Positions 10,838-23,220 of a stretch of DNA of 64,000 bases are shown here, one piece after another. Location: NCBI GenBank assembly GCA_002104905.1, contig MCFE01000174.1, positions 79,068-143,067 of the forward strand, given 5' to 3'. Within the stretch, counting starts at the first letter, position 1; each line of letters opens with the position of its first letter. The notes below the pieces were generated by a model. That model worked only from the letters and a program-made list of their open reading frames with translations, was not told where the DNA came from and ran no database searches. The stretch is from Basidiobolus meristosporus CBS 931.73 (lineage: Eukaryota; Basidiobolomycota; Basidiobolomycetes; Basidiobolales; Basidiobolaceae). Position numbers and translations under genes: made by a program.

Positions 10838-12907
10838 ATGCCGCCAAAAAATAAAGCAAAGTTGTCTGGCTCTCAACCAAACCCCACCGCTGATGGCCAC
10901 AGAAGAATGGTTGCACAACAGCTTGCTTTGACATTCAGTGCAACAAGTGGGGCTACATCCAAAAAAAGGCCCTGTGGACAGTGTGCCCATTGAAGGTAAT
11001 AATGCGGACTCCTCAGGCTCTCAGTCAAGTAGGCAATTGAGAACCTCTGCAGAGCCACAAGCTGACTGTTATGCTCAGGCAGATGAGGATGTAGCAAACG
11101 CAGTACCCTCTGTTGAAGATCAGCAAGTGGCCATGGTAACATCACTGCCACCCATATTAGCAAGTATGTTGTCAGCTCATACCAAAGCATTAATGAAGCA
11201 ATTAGGTGCAGTGGCTGATAGGATAGATGCATAGGCCCAGAGAAATCAGGAAGTAGTCCAGAAACAGAATGAGCAGATAATACATGTAGAGCAATCAGTA
11301 TCCCAGGTAGAGAAAGCAGTATCTTTGCTGCAAAGAAAGAGTTCAAGTAGCTCAATGTCACAGCCAAGAATTGAGCCATTTCCTGATGTAACAGCAGAGG
11401 AACACCATACAGTCTCTGAAGCACTACAACAGTGCCTAAAGATAAAGCCCACAGAAAAACCTATCACAGCATGGGAGGGAGACAATGTGGTGTTTATACC
11501 AAAGCCTCAAAGTCAACAGACATTGAAGATCCATAAAGCTGTTGAGTGAAATAATGAAGAGTGGGCCAATATACAAGAGGCTGTCAGAAGTCTAGCACGC
11601 CATCACCTTAAGGCTGGCATACCATGGGACCATCAGGAACTCAAGGCCAAGCAGAATGCACTTGACTTGTTCCATGAGCTTTATCTGGGACTCAAATGGG
11701 CAAACTGATTTTGGGTCAGCATTGGTATGCTAAGAAAGTATCTTAAGAATAGCAGAAACTATCAAAGGCAGAAGAACAAGGGTGCCATGGCTAAAAACCA
11801 GCAGCTTTCTCAAGAGCCTGTTACAAGCAGGGCCAAAAGCTCCAGAGAAGTGTCAAAGAGACATCAGGCAGCAGGAAGAGTGCCAATTAAGGACAAGCAG
11901 GCAGACATGGATGCACCAGCGCAACATTTATCAAGGAAAAGCGTAGTACCACTCAAGAAGCACCCAGTCAAAGTAGCAGTGAAGGACCTGGCAGTGATAA
12001 AAACCAGCTGCTTTTACAGGAGCCTGTCACAACTACGGTTGAGAGCTCAAGACAAGCTAAAAAGAAACAACAGGTTGCCAGAAGAGTGCCAGCAAGGGAC
12101 AAGTAGGCCAATGCAAATGTGTCAGAGCAGATTTTATCCAGGCAAAAATGTAGTTCTTTACAAGAAGCACTCAGACAAAGTAGCAGTGAAAGACCTGGAA
12201 GTGATAAAGGAAAAGGTAAAAGGATAAATGTCTACTCAAGCCTGAGACAGGGAGGCATGCAAAAAAAGCTGCAGTTCTTGCCAATAAGCACTGGAAGCCA
12301 GGAACAGACTGAATCCCATCAAAGCCAAGAAGAATTACCGACAAGAAAATTGCTGTTTTCACAAGAGTTGGAAGCATAGCCAGTTGAGCTACACTCCAGC
12401 AAGGTAGATGAGTTTGCTGAAAAAGGCAATTCATCTACCACAGCCTCCACTGCCTCCATTGTTGACAAAGTGGAGATCCCACTGACAGACAAGGCTACAA
12501 TGTCAAGAGCTCAAAAGACTATCACAATGCCTTCAGTGGAGTTTTGGAACATTAATAGGCACACCAAGAGGTTGCAGCACTTCTTCAAGAGCAGTGCTCA
12601 AGAAAATGCACTGGAATATTGCAAGGATTTATTGCAAAGACTGGCAGATGAGGAGCTAGACCTTGCAGTGCTGGCTGAAGACCAGGATGTGTGGGAACCA
12701 GTGAATCAACAGTGGCATAAAGCCATTGGGTTCCCGCCAAAGTTACGGAACCAGAGTGTTACAGCAGAAATACTTACTGAGTGGTGGATTTTAATGGAGT
12801 TACTTGTAGAGTGTAGGGTTGGGCTTAATGTTAGTGTAGGGTATAGAGACTTGTATAGGTCAATACAATTGGCAATTGAGGTACAACTGAAGTTTCAACA
12901 GAAATAA
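10838..12907 (+). pseudogene. Unclassified repeat-element protein, frameshifted
   Basis: A chain of plus-strand frames starts at ATG 10838 (MPPKNKAKLSG...), shifts frame near 10,975 and continues as pieces at 10938-11234, 11325-11549, 11727-12227 and 12470-12907. The product would be low-complexity and Ser/Gln/Lys-rich, with a coiled-coil-like stretch near 11,235-11,340 (repeated QxNEQxxxVEQS pattern). The C-terminal 145-codon piece has helical text (FWNINRHTKRLQHFFKSS) and no family I recognise. Two internal tandem duplications are seen (11,793-12,208, and 12,347-12,810 versus 13,237-13,640). It lies head-to-head with Z1, whose product shares a KRPCGxC motif with this one near residue 45; the two may belong to one element. 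Confidence 0.4.
11793..12208. repeat. Tandem duplication of about 207 bp
   Basis: The block at about 11,793-11,998 is repeated, diverged, at about 12,001-12,208. Both begin AAACCAGC.GCTTT and both end in AAAGTAGCAGTGAA.GACCTGG followed by AGTGATAA. The unit is close to a multiple of three and keeps the same frame class, as in an expanded coding repeat. Confidence 0.75.
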
Positions 12908-13640
12908 ATCAATTTGTATGCATGAAAAGTAAGAGAAACGGTTGAGTCAGGAAGTAAGGGGTGTGAAAAAGAGGCAATAGCCAATCAATTCACACAAATG
13001 TATGAGGCAATAGAGTGTCTGGGATCAGAAAGTGAGCAAATTGGCAGGGAACCAATCAAAAGCCACTTATACATTGTTGTGATGAAAAATTTTGAAGAAG
13101 TTTTTTGTGAAATCTGAGGTACAATTATTTTTCAACAGTCTCTGGACGGTGTCCTGACATGATCAGTACCTCTCAGTCACAGGACATTAACTTTGCGATG
13201 GCCTTTTGACAGGATCATCTCAATAATTTCTCATAGGGAGCTGTTTTCTGAAGAGTTGGAAGCACAGCCAGATGAGCTACACTCTGGTGAGGTAGAAGAG
13301 TTTGCAGAGAAAATCAATTTGTCTACCACTGCCTCCACATCTTCCGTTGTAGAAAATGTGGAGATCCCACTGACAGAAAAAGCAACAATATCAAGAGCAC
13401 AAAATAATATCACAATGCATTTGGAGGAATATTAGAACATTGATAGGCACACCAGGAGGTTGCAAGCCTTCTTCAAGAGCAGTGCTTAGGAAAATTCATC
13501 CAAATTTTGCAAGTGCCAGCTGAAGACCAGGATGTATGGGAACTGGTGAATGAACAGTGGCATAAAGCTGCACAGTTCCCACCAAAGTTGTTGAAAATGG
13601 GCAATACATCAGAAATACTTATTGAATGGTGTATCTTTAA
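12347..13640. repeat. Partial direct duplication, spacing about 890 bp
   Basis: The segment 12,347-12,810 (GAGTTGGAAGCA.AGCCAG...ATACTTA.TGA.TGG) recurs at about 13,237-13,640 at visibly lower identity. The second copy has an internal deletion of roughly 60 bp after TTTTGCAAG and an in-frame TAG at about 13,432. It duplicates the C-terminal part of the unclassified protein. Confidence 0.75.
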
Positions 13641-13767
13641 TTTGTGACAGCTTTGTGAGGGGATCAACACAATTGTTTCTCATAGGGCCCTAGTACAGTT
13701 ATATCTCAGCATGAGGTCATTCTTGCCAAATTAGGTGACCCATGAAGTTTCTTTTGGAGGACCTAAC

Positions 13768-14116
13768 TGTTGGGAAAATTTGTAATTCCACCTAAATATT
13801 CACCTAACTTAGTCACTTAGATCATTATCTTCAAATCCTAGAGAACACTGACCAAATTCCTTATTGGGATTTACTTATAATATTTTCACCAAAATACCAA
13901 GTACCCAGAACATAAAAATTAAATAAGTCATCCAAACATCCCCAAACTTTGCACACATGCTCTTGGGACCTTCCTTAGCCTATGCTATGTGTTTGTTATG
14001 CCAAGACCTTGTGAAAGTATAAATACTACTTTTACATTCAATAAATCATTAAGTAAAAACCATGTAATATACTTGTTCTCATAATCACATCCAATATCTC
14101 CAAGACACTTACAACA
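13768..14116 (+). repeat. Solo LTR, copia family B
   Basis: This 349-bp sequence has TGTTG...CAACA ends and matches the LTRs of the complete family-B element at 18124-18471 and 22033-22381. The flanking pentamers are CTAAC and CTGAC, one mismatch apart, so it is probably a solo LTR with a decayed target duplication. Confidence 0.88.
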
Positions 14117-14486
14117 CTGACTAACCAACATATCCAATTGCCTTATATTGCCAAATGCTTGACAGATCTTTGACAGTCTTCTTTGAGACCTCCATTGGCA
14201 TTATAATGCAGAATAGCTGCCTACAGCTCAATCTCTAAAATACTACCACAGCAATTTATTAAATGGTACTATCTTTTCTACTATGCTTGCACCATTTGTA
14301 TACTCCACTGTGGAATCACCCCTCTTTATTTGTTTACCTACTACTACCTTAGGTATTCCAAACACAGTTTGAGTCAAAAAACTATAGCCATATCCTTGCT
14401 AAACTCTACATATGCACACACCTGCTGCAATTGGCACACTTCTATCACCTCAGCTTTACGGCTTTCAGTAACCAGCTGATTGCCCC
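14117..14486. other. No gene seen
   Basis: About 370 bp with no open reading frame of note on either strand. It lies between the family-B solo LTR and Z copy 2. Confidence 0.4.
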
Positions 14487-14765
14487 ATGGACAAGACTTC
14501 TTTGATACAACCCTTTCAGAGAATGGGAAAATGATCATGTGGATATTGTAGCAAGCCTCTCATTCATGAAGCATGCAGATGGCATAGGAAGTATTAAAAG
14601 CATGATGGCCAGTGTCTTGCTACACAAGACATCTTGAGCTTTCATTAGTCACTGCTGATCCAGCATAATCTTTCTGTCCACTTGATACTTTCATAATGGC
14701 ACCTAGCTGTACTTGTCACCTTGTGCAAACTGAGTCAGGGTAGTTTGTGACACTTTTAGGCCTAC
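14487..14765 (+). pseudogene. Repeat-family Z copy 2, broken
   Basis: Reading from ATG 14487 gives MDKTSLIQPFQRMGK, a TGA stop, then CGYCSKPLIHEACRWHRKY and another stop. The downstream text WHLAVLVTLCKLSQGS (about 14,695-14,745) matches the end of Z1 almost residue for residue. Homology therefore spans the whole Z1 frame. The stops show that it is dead. Confidence 0.7.
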
Positions 14766-15662
14766 CTTAGCCTTCTGAATACGGCCTGCAAAGTGATAAC
14801 TCTGAAGAAGAAGGATCATTGATGGATTGTAGGCCTATCTCTTCTATCAACAGAACCCTACATGAACTGGGCAAGATTGTAATGTGCAATGAGATAACAC
14901 TGAAGGAAAAAATTTCCAAAGATACTTTATGTTGCTAAGTGAGCCCAAATATGCATTTATTGGTGATGTAACTTACTATGTGATTGACACAAGTGGAAAA
15001 CTGGCATGCAGCTGGTAAAATATAACCCAGACACTGTCCTGATATCACCTTATGTTAGTATTTGCATGGAATTCACATCAGAAACTGCCATCATTGCAAG
15101 GTGTCAAGCTTCTCAGGAATCCACTACAACAGGAGAAAAATATTTTCCACACTCTGGACATATTTCAGAAATACCCAATCCAAAGCCCTAAGAGCAAGAA
15201 TTATAAAAAGGATAGTTGAATGGCATTATAAAATCAGCAGAATTCCAATTTTCTTAAATCTGACAATTATAATTATTTCATGTTCTAACAGTTGGGCAGA
15301 AAAGCAGATATATTTCTGAAGAGGAGACTATGCCAACCAGAAGTCATGCTAAATTTGGAGATCAGCAGCCAACTACTTCCATCAAAAATTGCACCTGGAT
15401 ATGTGAACAAAAAACAGCAGCTGATTACCAGCAAATACCATTGCAAAACCAGCCAAGTACCGGCAAAATACTGTTAGAATATCAGCAGAGTACCAGCTGA
15501 AATCAGATGAATTACAAGTTTGAGACTCTCATAGGGAAAGAAGTCTATGCAGTCAAACAAGTAACTAGATGCTACAAAGTACTTCACACAGTATCAATCA
15601 AGCAAAAACTTTTCCATTATATATCTGATGGCAAACATTGCAAACAGCTAAGAAGCAAGGGC
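14766..15662. other. No recognisable gene; AT-rich repeat debris
   Basis: Only short frames (longest about 85 codons at 15,062-15,319) without recognisable domains. The text is AT-rich and looks like eroded transposon DNA. Near 15,400-15,510 the word ATCAGCAG/AccAGC recurs irregularly. Confidence 0.45.
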
Positions 15663-16036
15663 TGTGAGTACTAAATGCAGTACCCACTCTTTGCCCAAGA
15701 GTTCTCCCCAGAGTCCTACCCAAAGTCCCCCAGTACCCTCCCTATGATTCCCCCACGCGTCCTCCCTCCTATCCCTGCCCTTATCTAGTTAGAACACTTA
15801 CCATAATAGGAAGGTGTTCACACCCCTATTTTATAACACATTGTCTATTTTCTAAGCCCCCAAGTGATATATATCTACCCAATTGAACCAAGCAAGGGAA
15901 TGAGGAGATTTGGGACAAAATAAACACAAGTCTTTATTACCTTACTACCTCCTATTGGAAACTATTCTGAACCAAGTGGTACTGACTTGACCTACAAGCT
16001 CTCCCACTCACCAAGTACAGTCAGTAATAACCCACA
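15663..16036 (+). repeat. Solo LTR, family D, with perfect target duplication
   Basis: This 374-bp sequence starts TGTGAGTACT and ends AATAACCCACA, with a TATATAT box near 15,868 and AATAAACAC near 15,930. It is flanked by AGGGC at 15658-15662 and 16037-16041. A second copy with its own target duplication lies at 50036-50412, which confirms the ends. Confidence 0.94.
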
Positions 16037-16769
16037 AGGGCCACTTTGAAGGTGTGCATTACCAAGCCTTGCATTAGAACTTGATAGAGTCTCACTAAAG
16101 AAGTACTCCGCCAGCTAATCCTGCTGCCTATTGGTTGTCATCAACCTGAATCTGCTGCCAATTTTACAGTGCCAGTGTAGAAATCTGATGGTAGTCTTAC
16201 CAATATCTGAGCCTCAATCTCTGTCCAGCCTGGATAGCTGCTTGTATTCATTGCTAGATGAACTTTGTATGCTATCCAGTGGGATACCAGCAAATCACTG
16301 ACATGTTAAGGTGCATATTGTCATTAATATTGGAGATACCCTAACCCTCAGCAAGACAGCCAGCTTTTCTGGGCACATTGGACAGTATTGCTGTTGGATG
16401 GGTGTAAAATAGGGGATTCACTCCATAACTCACACACATTAATATTATCCAAACATCTATTCTGAGATCATCATCTGTCCCACAGAGAGAATGTTCAGAA
16501 GCCCACATGCAGTTGCAGCAAGGCAGAAAGCTGTAAGCTACATGTCAGAATATGGAATTAATCAAGAACAGAAGATATTAAAGATAGAGGGAAATTGTGG
16601 GGGTAAAAGCTTTCCACTGAAGGTAGTGCATTTGTACTCCAATAATATCTCTATACTAAGGACCAAGTTGTACAAGGGGCATATCAAGTGAGCCCTTTAT
16701 GATACTGGAGAAATTTGATTGAATTGGCAGGAAATTAAAGAATATAGAATACCCAAAATATTTCTCACA
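16037..16769. other. No recognisable gene
   Basis: A 66-codon frame at 16,491-16,691 is open but matches nothing I know. The rest is AT-rich. The family-B element B2 becomes recognisable just downstream. Confidence 0.4.
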
Positions 16770-18123
16770 TGCCATACACACACCCTCCGAGAAGTACTCT
16801 ATGTACCCAAAATAGCAAAGAACCTACCATCAGTAGGCAAGGCCACTGTAGAAGGACTCAGTTTTTGCTTTGTCAATACTTGATGCATGATTACTGATCA
16901 AAATGGGGCCTATATTGTGTTGGGTATCAGAGATCAGAATCTATACAAGTGACTTATGTTCCATCATATCTAGAAGCCAATATAAGTCACTTAACAGAAG
17001 AAACACCAATGCTTTGGCACAGGAGATTTGGACACAACAATTTTGATTAGTTGTGCAAAATAATCAAAGATCAGCTAATTTCCAGAGTAAGAATTGATCA
17101 CCTAGCTGATTTAGAGCACTATGAAGCCTGCTTATATAAGAAAACAGCCAGAGTATTGTCCAAGATCTCTGGGCTAATTAAAGCTAAGAAATAATCAGAT
17201 CTAACTCACTGAGATATGTGTGGACTTATGCATAATTTGCCCTTAGGTGGGATGAAGTATCTATCACTTTTGTTGATGATTATACAAGATACGCATAGGT
17301 TTACATCATGGAAAGAAAGGAAAGAGCTTTGTTCAAGATCAGGGAGCTCAAAGCCATGGTGGAGAGAGAAACTGGTGAAAAAATCAAGAAAATATGCTCT
17401 GACAATGTTGGAGAATACACCTCAAAGCACTTGACCCACTTCTGCAATATTCATAGGATAAAGCAGGAGACTTTTGTACCATACTCTACACAGCAAAATG
17501 AAGTGGCACAACATGCCAACAAATCAATAATTGGTATCACAAGATTTATGATCCAAAATAAAAAGTTATCCTATGATAAAAAAAGTGTAAAATGCATAGT
17601 GTTGAGCTACTGCAATGAGAGTAAAGCATTCAGATTCTACAATACAAAAGCAAAGAAGCTGATCCAGTCCAGTGATGTGTTGTTTGATGAAGATTCAAAT
17701 TCTCACAGAAAATGACATCAGATGATGACAAAAACTTAATCTCAAGTCCACCAATAGTTGGGATTGAATTGGAACAGAACAATGAAAAAATTTTCACTCT
17801 CAAGAACTCCTCAATCATGGTTCAGGCCAAATCAGTGCTAAGGAATATCCCAGAGGTGATCATGTCAGTATCAAATACCAGGAGATCCAACTGGGCACAA
17901 AATAGCCCAAATCACTCTATCAGTGAAGGTACAAACTTAGCCTATGCATATTCAGCTCATATTGATGAGCTCCACACTGTAAAAGTGGCCCTAAATAGCC
18001 CTCAGACAAGGTTTTGGAGATCCTTAAAGACTAAGGAATATCAGTCTCTGATGGAAAATCAAACTTGGGACTTGGTCATATAACTAATCAGCCAAAACCA
18101 ATTGGATGCAGAGAGGTCTTTAA

Positions 18124-18471
18124 TGTTGTAAAAATTTGTATTTCCACCTAAATATTCACCTAACTTAGTCACTTAGATCATTACCTTCAAATCCTAGAGA
18201 ATACTGACCAAATTCCTTTTGGGATTTACTTAGAATATTTTCACCAAAATGCCAGGTACCTAGAACATGAAAATTCTCAAAGTTGTCCAAACAGCCACAA
18301 ACTTTGCACACATGTTCTTGGGACCTTCCTTAACCTATTCTACGTGTTTGCAATGCCAAGATCAGGTAAAAGTATAAATACTACTTTTACATTCAATAAA
18401 TCATTAAGTGAAAACCACATAATCTACTTGTTCTCCCAATCACTTCCAATATCTCCAAGACTCTTACAACA
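18124..18471 (+). repeat. 5' LTR of B1
   Basis: This 348-bp LTR runs TGTTG to CAACA, with a TATAAATAC at about 18,374 and an AATAAATCA at about 18,397. It is followed at once by a candidate primer-binding site. Confidence 0.94.
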
Positions 18472-18483
18472 GGTTATGAGCCC
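18472..18483 (+). promoter_or_regulatory. Candidate tRNA primer-binding site of B1
   Basis: The bases GGTTATGAGCCC immediately follow the 5' LTR, where copia elements carry the tRNA primer-binding site. The first in-frame ATG of gag (18476) lies inside this sequence. I infer the function from position. The matching tRNA is not in the window. Confidence 0.6.
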
Positions 18484-21400
18484 CAAGCTGTCACTCTCTG
18501 CAATGTCTACTACTGCTATTACTGGAATTTTTCTCTCTGCTGAAAAGTTGGATGGATCTAACTACCAAGTGTGGAAGGTGAAGATGAAGATGCTGCTACA
18601 AGAAAGAGGCCTTTGGGATATTGTCATGGGAGAAGAATGCCCTCCTAAAAGTGTGGGAGAGGAAGCCTTAAAGTACCAGAAGAAAGAACAAAGTGCCTTT
18701 AACTGCATTTGCCTTAATGTTAAGGATAAATTGCTAATTCAATGCTCAAGTGCAAAAACGGCAAAGAATGCCTGGAAAGCATTAGAAGACACCTACCAGT
18801 CATGTTCAGTTGCTAAGAAGATGTATCTGAGACAAAAACTCTTTACTACAAAGATGCTGCCAGGAGAAGAAATGAAAAATCTAATTAACAAAATTACCCT
18901 GCTGGTAGATAAGATTGAATCTGTGGGCGTACCAACTACTGATGAGGATGTGATAGTTACCATCCTGAATAGCCTGACAGACAAGTTTCAGGGCCTTGTA
19001 TCAGCCCAAGAGTCCAGAACTGAAGACTTGACCTTAAATTACATATATAGAAGGCTCCTGGATGAAGAATTAAGGAAATCAAGCGCCAATAAGAAGGAAG
19101 AAGAAAATGCTTTAATAAGCAATGATAGCCAACAAAGGAGATACCCAAGACCCTACAAAGGCAACAGCAACCTATTCTGCAACTACTGCAAAAGGAAAGG
19201 ACACACATCAGACCGGTGTCTCAAAAAGAGAGATTATCAGCAAAAGAAGCCTGAATATGGAAATGCTGCAACAACTGAAGATAGACTATTCATATCTGCA
19301 CTAAATATGACCACAAACAAGGATTCTCAGACGTGGTATATTGACTCTGGAGCTTCTCAACACTTTACACACCAAAAAGAACTTTTTACCCAATATCAAG
19401 AAATTCTAATTAAGAAGGTTTTGATGGGTGACAATAAAGCACTTGATGCAGTGGGAGAAGGAAATATCCGAGTAAACCTTAGAAGCAGTGAAGGAAGCCA
19501 TACACTGACCTTTAAAGAAGTACTCTATGTACCAGAAATAGCCAAGAACCTACTCTCTGTAAGCAAGGCCACAGCAGAAAGACTCAGTTTCAGTTTTAAC
19601 AATTCTGGATGCAGGATCACTGATCAGAATGGTGCCCATATTGCTTTGGGCATCAGAGATCATAATCTATACAAGTTGACTTATATTCCATCATATCTGG
19701 AAGCCAATATAAGTAACCTATTTACCTCAAAACTCTTCATCCACTTCTGCAAAATTCATGGGATAAAGCAAGAGACTACTGCACCATACTCCCCACAGCA
19801 AAATGTAGTAGCAGAATGAGCTAACAGACCAATAATTGATATGGCAAGATCTATGATCCATGATCAAAAATTATCCTATGATTTTTGGGCGGAATCAGTT
19901 GCCAATGCTGTATATCTTAAAAATAGGAGTTATAACAGAATACTTTGAGATTCTACTCCATTTAAAGCATGGTATGGATACAGACCAAGTACAGAACATC
20001 TAAGAATATTTGGGTGTACAGCATATGCCAAAAAACAGGCCGGAAATCAGTCAAAATTTGAGCCAAAAAGTTTAAAATGCATATTTTTGGGCTACTGCAA
20101 TGAGAGTAAGGCATACAGACTCTACAATACTAAAGCAAAGAAGCTTATCAAGTCCAGGGATGTGTTGTTGGATGAAAATTCAAAATTTTCACAAAAAAAG
20201 ACATCAGACAATTACAAAAATTTGATCTCAAGTCCACCAATTGTCAGGATTGAATCAGAGCAAAACAATGAAGATTTTCTCACTCCAGAGGACTCTACAA
20301 CTGTGGTTCAGCCAGAATTAGTGCCCAGGAATATCCCAGAAGTGATCATTCCAGTATCAAATACCCAGAGATCCAATCGGACAAGAAATAGCCAAAATTA
20401 CTACATCAATGAGGGTACAAACTTAGCCTATGCCTATTCAGTCCATATTGATGAACCCCAGACTGTAAAAGAGGCCCTAAATAGCCCTCAGACAAAGTTT
20501 TGGAGATCTGCAATGACTGAGGAATATCAGGCCCTGATGGAAAATCAAACTTGGGACTTAGTCAAATTACCAATCAACCAAAAATCAATTGGATGCAGAT
20601 TGGTCTTCAAGACAAAATACAAGGCTGATGGTACAGTTGAAAGATACAAGGCAAGACTTGTAGCCAAAGGATACTCTCAAACAAAAGGACTTGACTATAC
20701 TGAGACCTTTGCACCGGTAGCCAAGTTTAATTCCATCAGTTTAATATTGGCTAATGCAGCCAAATATAAGTTTTTTATTCATCAAATGGATGTAAAAACT
20801 GCATCTTTGAATGGAGAACTTGATGAGGACGTGTATATGGACCAGCCTGATGGTTTGTTGACCAAGATAACCCCCATTTGGTCTGCAAGCTTAAAAAGTC
20901 ACTATATGGTCTCAAACAATCACCAAGAGCCTGGAATTGCAAGATAGATTCTTATTTGGAATCTTTGAGTTTCAAGAGAAGTAATGCTGACTATAGTATA
21001 TACTATAAGCCAGATAGAGCAAATCAAGTTCTATTAGCTCTACATGTGGATGATCTTATTATAGCCGCCAATAACCTAGAAACATTGGAAGAGACTAAAT
21101 CCAGCCTATGTAAGGAGTTCAAGATGTCTGATTTAGGAGAACTTAGTTACTACTTAGGGATTAAGTTCTCCATAAACAGAAGTACCCAGACTATTACCCT
21201 AAGCCAATCCAAGTATATTCAAGATATACTAAAGAAGTACAAAATGGAAGACTCTAAACCGGTAGCTACCCCAATGGAGACAAACCTTAACTTGGTCAAA
21301 ACTCAACCAAATCAAGAGAGCTTGGTGCCATCTGAAAGCCCTGACATTCCTTATCAATCTATGGTCGGCAGTCTGATGTATATCATGCTTGAAACATGTC

Positions 21401-22060
21401 CAGATATCTCATATTCAGTGGGAGTTGTCAGCCAACATAATCAGAACTATGGATCTGATCATATTGCAGCAGTTAAGCGGATTTTTAGATACCTAAAAGG
21501 AACTGCTGATATCTGCTTAAGATACACTTATAAGGACTCAGAACAAGATCTTGTGGGACACTCTGATGCAGATTGGGGACAAAACTTAGAAGACAGAAGA
21601 TCCACCACAGGATACACCTTTCTTTACTGTAAAGGAGCAATTTCATGGAATTCAAGAAAGCAACCAGCTGTAGCACTTTCCACCACAGAGGCAGAGTATA
21701 TGGCAGCCTGTGAAGTTACAAAAGAAGCAATGTGATTAAGAAAGCTGTTTACAGATTTAGGCCTATGTCAAAAACGCCTATTACTTTATTTCAAGATAAT
21801 CAAGGATGTATCAATTAGGTAGAAATCCAACTTTTCCTGCTAGAACCAAGCACATAGATATTAGACATCATTTCATACGTGAAGCTATAGAGAATAACTT
21901 AGTTAGCTTAGCTTACTGTCCTACAGATGAAATGATTGCAGACATACTTACCAAACCATTAGCTAGAGACAAGTTTGAATATCTTAGGTCAAAATTAGGA
22001 CTAGTCAGTATGAACATTTGGCTGAGTGGGAGTGCTGTAAAAATTTGTATTTCCCCCTAA
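18476..22060 (+). pseudogene. B1 gag-pol polyprotein, inactivated
   Basis: Gag begins MSPKLSLSAMSTTA and has the copia gag signature (LDGSNYQVWKVKMKMLL), a CCHC knuckle (CNYCKRKGHTSDRC, about 19,177) and a protease with intact DSGAS (about 19,344). The frame is open to a TGA at 19817-19819. After the pre-integrase segment the text jumps to HFCKIHGIKQET, so most of the integrase core is deleted. A further TGA near 19,948, a frameshift around 20,870, a TGA at 21733-21735 and another frameshift near 21,780 break RT and RNase H. The RT catalytic box reads HVDD, so both aspartates remain. RNase H ends in the family's ADILTKPLAR. Confidence 0.92.
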
Positions 22061-22381
22061 ATATTCACCTAACTTAGTCACTTAGATCATTACCTTCAAA
22101 TCCTAGAGAATACTGACCAAATTCCTTGTCAGGATTTACTTAGAATATTTTCACCAAAATACCAGGTACCTAGAACATGAAAATTCTCAAAGTTGCCCAA
22201 ACAGCCCCAAACTCTGCACACATGTTCTTGGGACCTTCCTTAACCTATTCTACGTGTTTGCAATGCTAAGATCAGGTAAAAGTATAAATACTACTTTTAC
22301 ATTCAATAAATCATTAAGTGACAACCACATAATCTTCTTGTTCTCCCAATCACTTCCAATATCTCCAAGACTCTTACAACA
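22033..22381 (+). repeat. 3' LTR of B1
   Basis: This 349-bp LTR begins TGCTG and ends CAACA, preceded by a GAGTGGGAG polypurine tract. It pairs with 18124-18471. Confidence 0.94.
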
Positions 22382-23220
22382 TTTAAGACAAAACACAAGG
22401 CCAGTGGTACAACTGAAAGATCAAAGCAAGACCAGTGGCCAAAGGATACTCTCCAGCAAAAGGACTTGACTGTACTGAGACCTCTGCACTGGTAGCCAAG
22501 TTCGATTCCATTAGATTCATATTGGCTTTTGCAGCCCATTATATGTTTTTTATATATCAAATGGATGTAAAAGCTGCATTTGTGAGTAGAGAATGGTATG
22601 ATGATGTGTATATGGACCAGCCTGATGGGTTTGCAGTCAAAGATAACACACATTTGGTCTGCAAGCTTGAAAAGTCTCAATGTGAACTCAAACAATTGGC
22701 AGGAGCATGGGATTGCAAGATAGATTCTTATTTGGAATCACTGTATTTCCAAAGGAGTGATACTGACTATAGTGTATACTATAAGCCAGATAGAGCAAAT
22801 CCATTACTATTAGCTTTATATGTGGATGATCTTATTATAGCTGCCAAGAACCCTGAAACATTGGAAGAGACTCAGAGGTAGAGTATATGGCAGCCTGTGA
22901 GGTTACAAAAGAAGTAAGATGGCTAAGAAAGCTTATTAAAGACTTAGGTTTATGTCAAAAAATGACTATTACTTATTTCAAGATAATGAAGGATGTATAC
23001 AATTAGGCAGAAATCCAACTTTTCATGCTAGCACTAAGCACATAGATACTAGACATCATTTCATACATGAAGCAATTGAGAACAACTTGGAGAACTTAGC
23101 TTACTGTCCTACAGATGAAATGATTGCAGGTATATTTACCAAACCATTAGCTAGAGACAAGTTTGAATATCTTAGGTCAAAATTAGGACTAGTCAGTATG
23201 AACATTTAGTTGAGTGGCAG

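Larger units (their letters stand above)
18124..22381 (+). mobile_element. Copia element B1, LTR to LTR, nested in B2
   Basis: A complete 4,258-bp element has LTRs at 18124-18471 and 22033-22381 and a TTTAA target duplication (18119-18123 and 22382-22386). The flanking DNA is the RT gene of B2, whose text continues across the gap. The two LTRs differ at roughly ten substitutions and one small indel in about 348 bp (about 3 percent, counted by eye), so it is the youngest identifiable insertion on the left side. It is not intact: integrase is largely deleted and there are three in-frame stops plus frameshifts. Confidence 0.95.
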
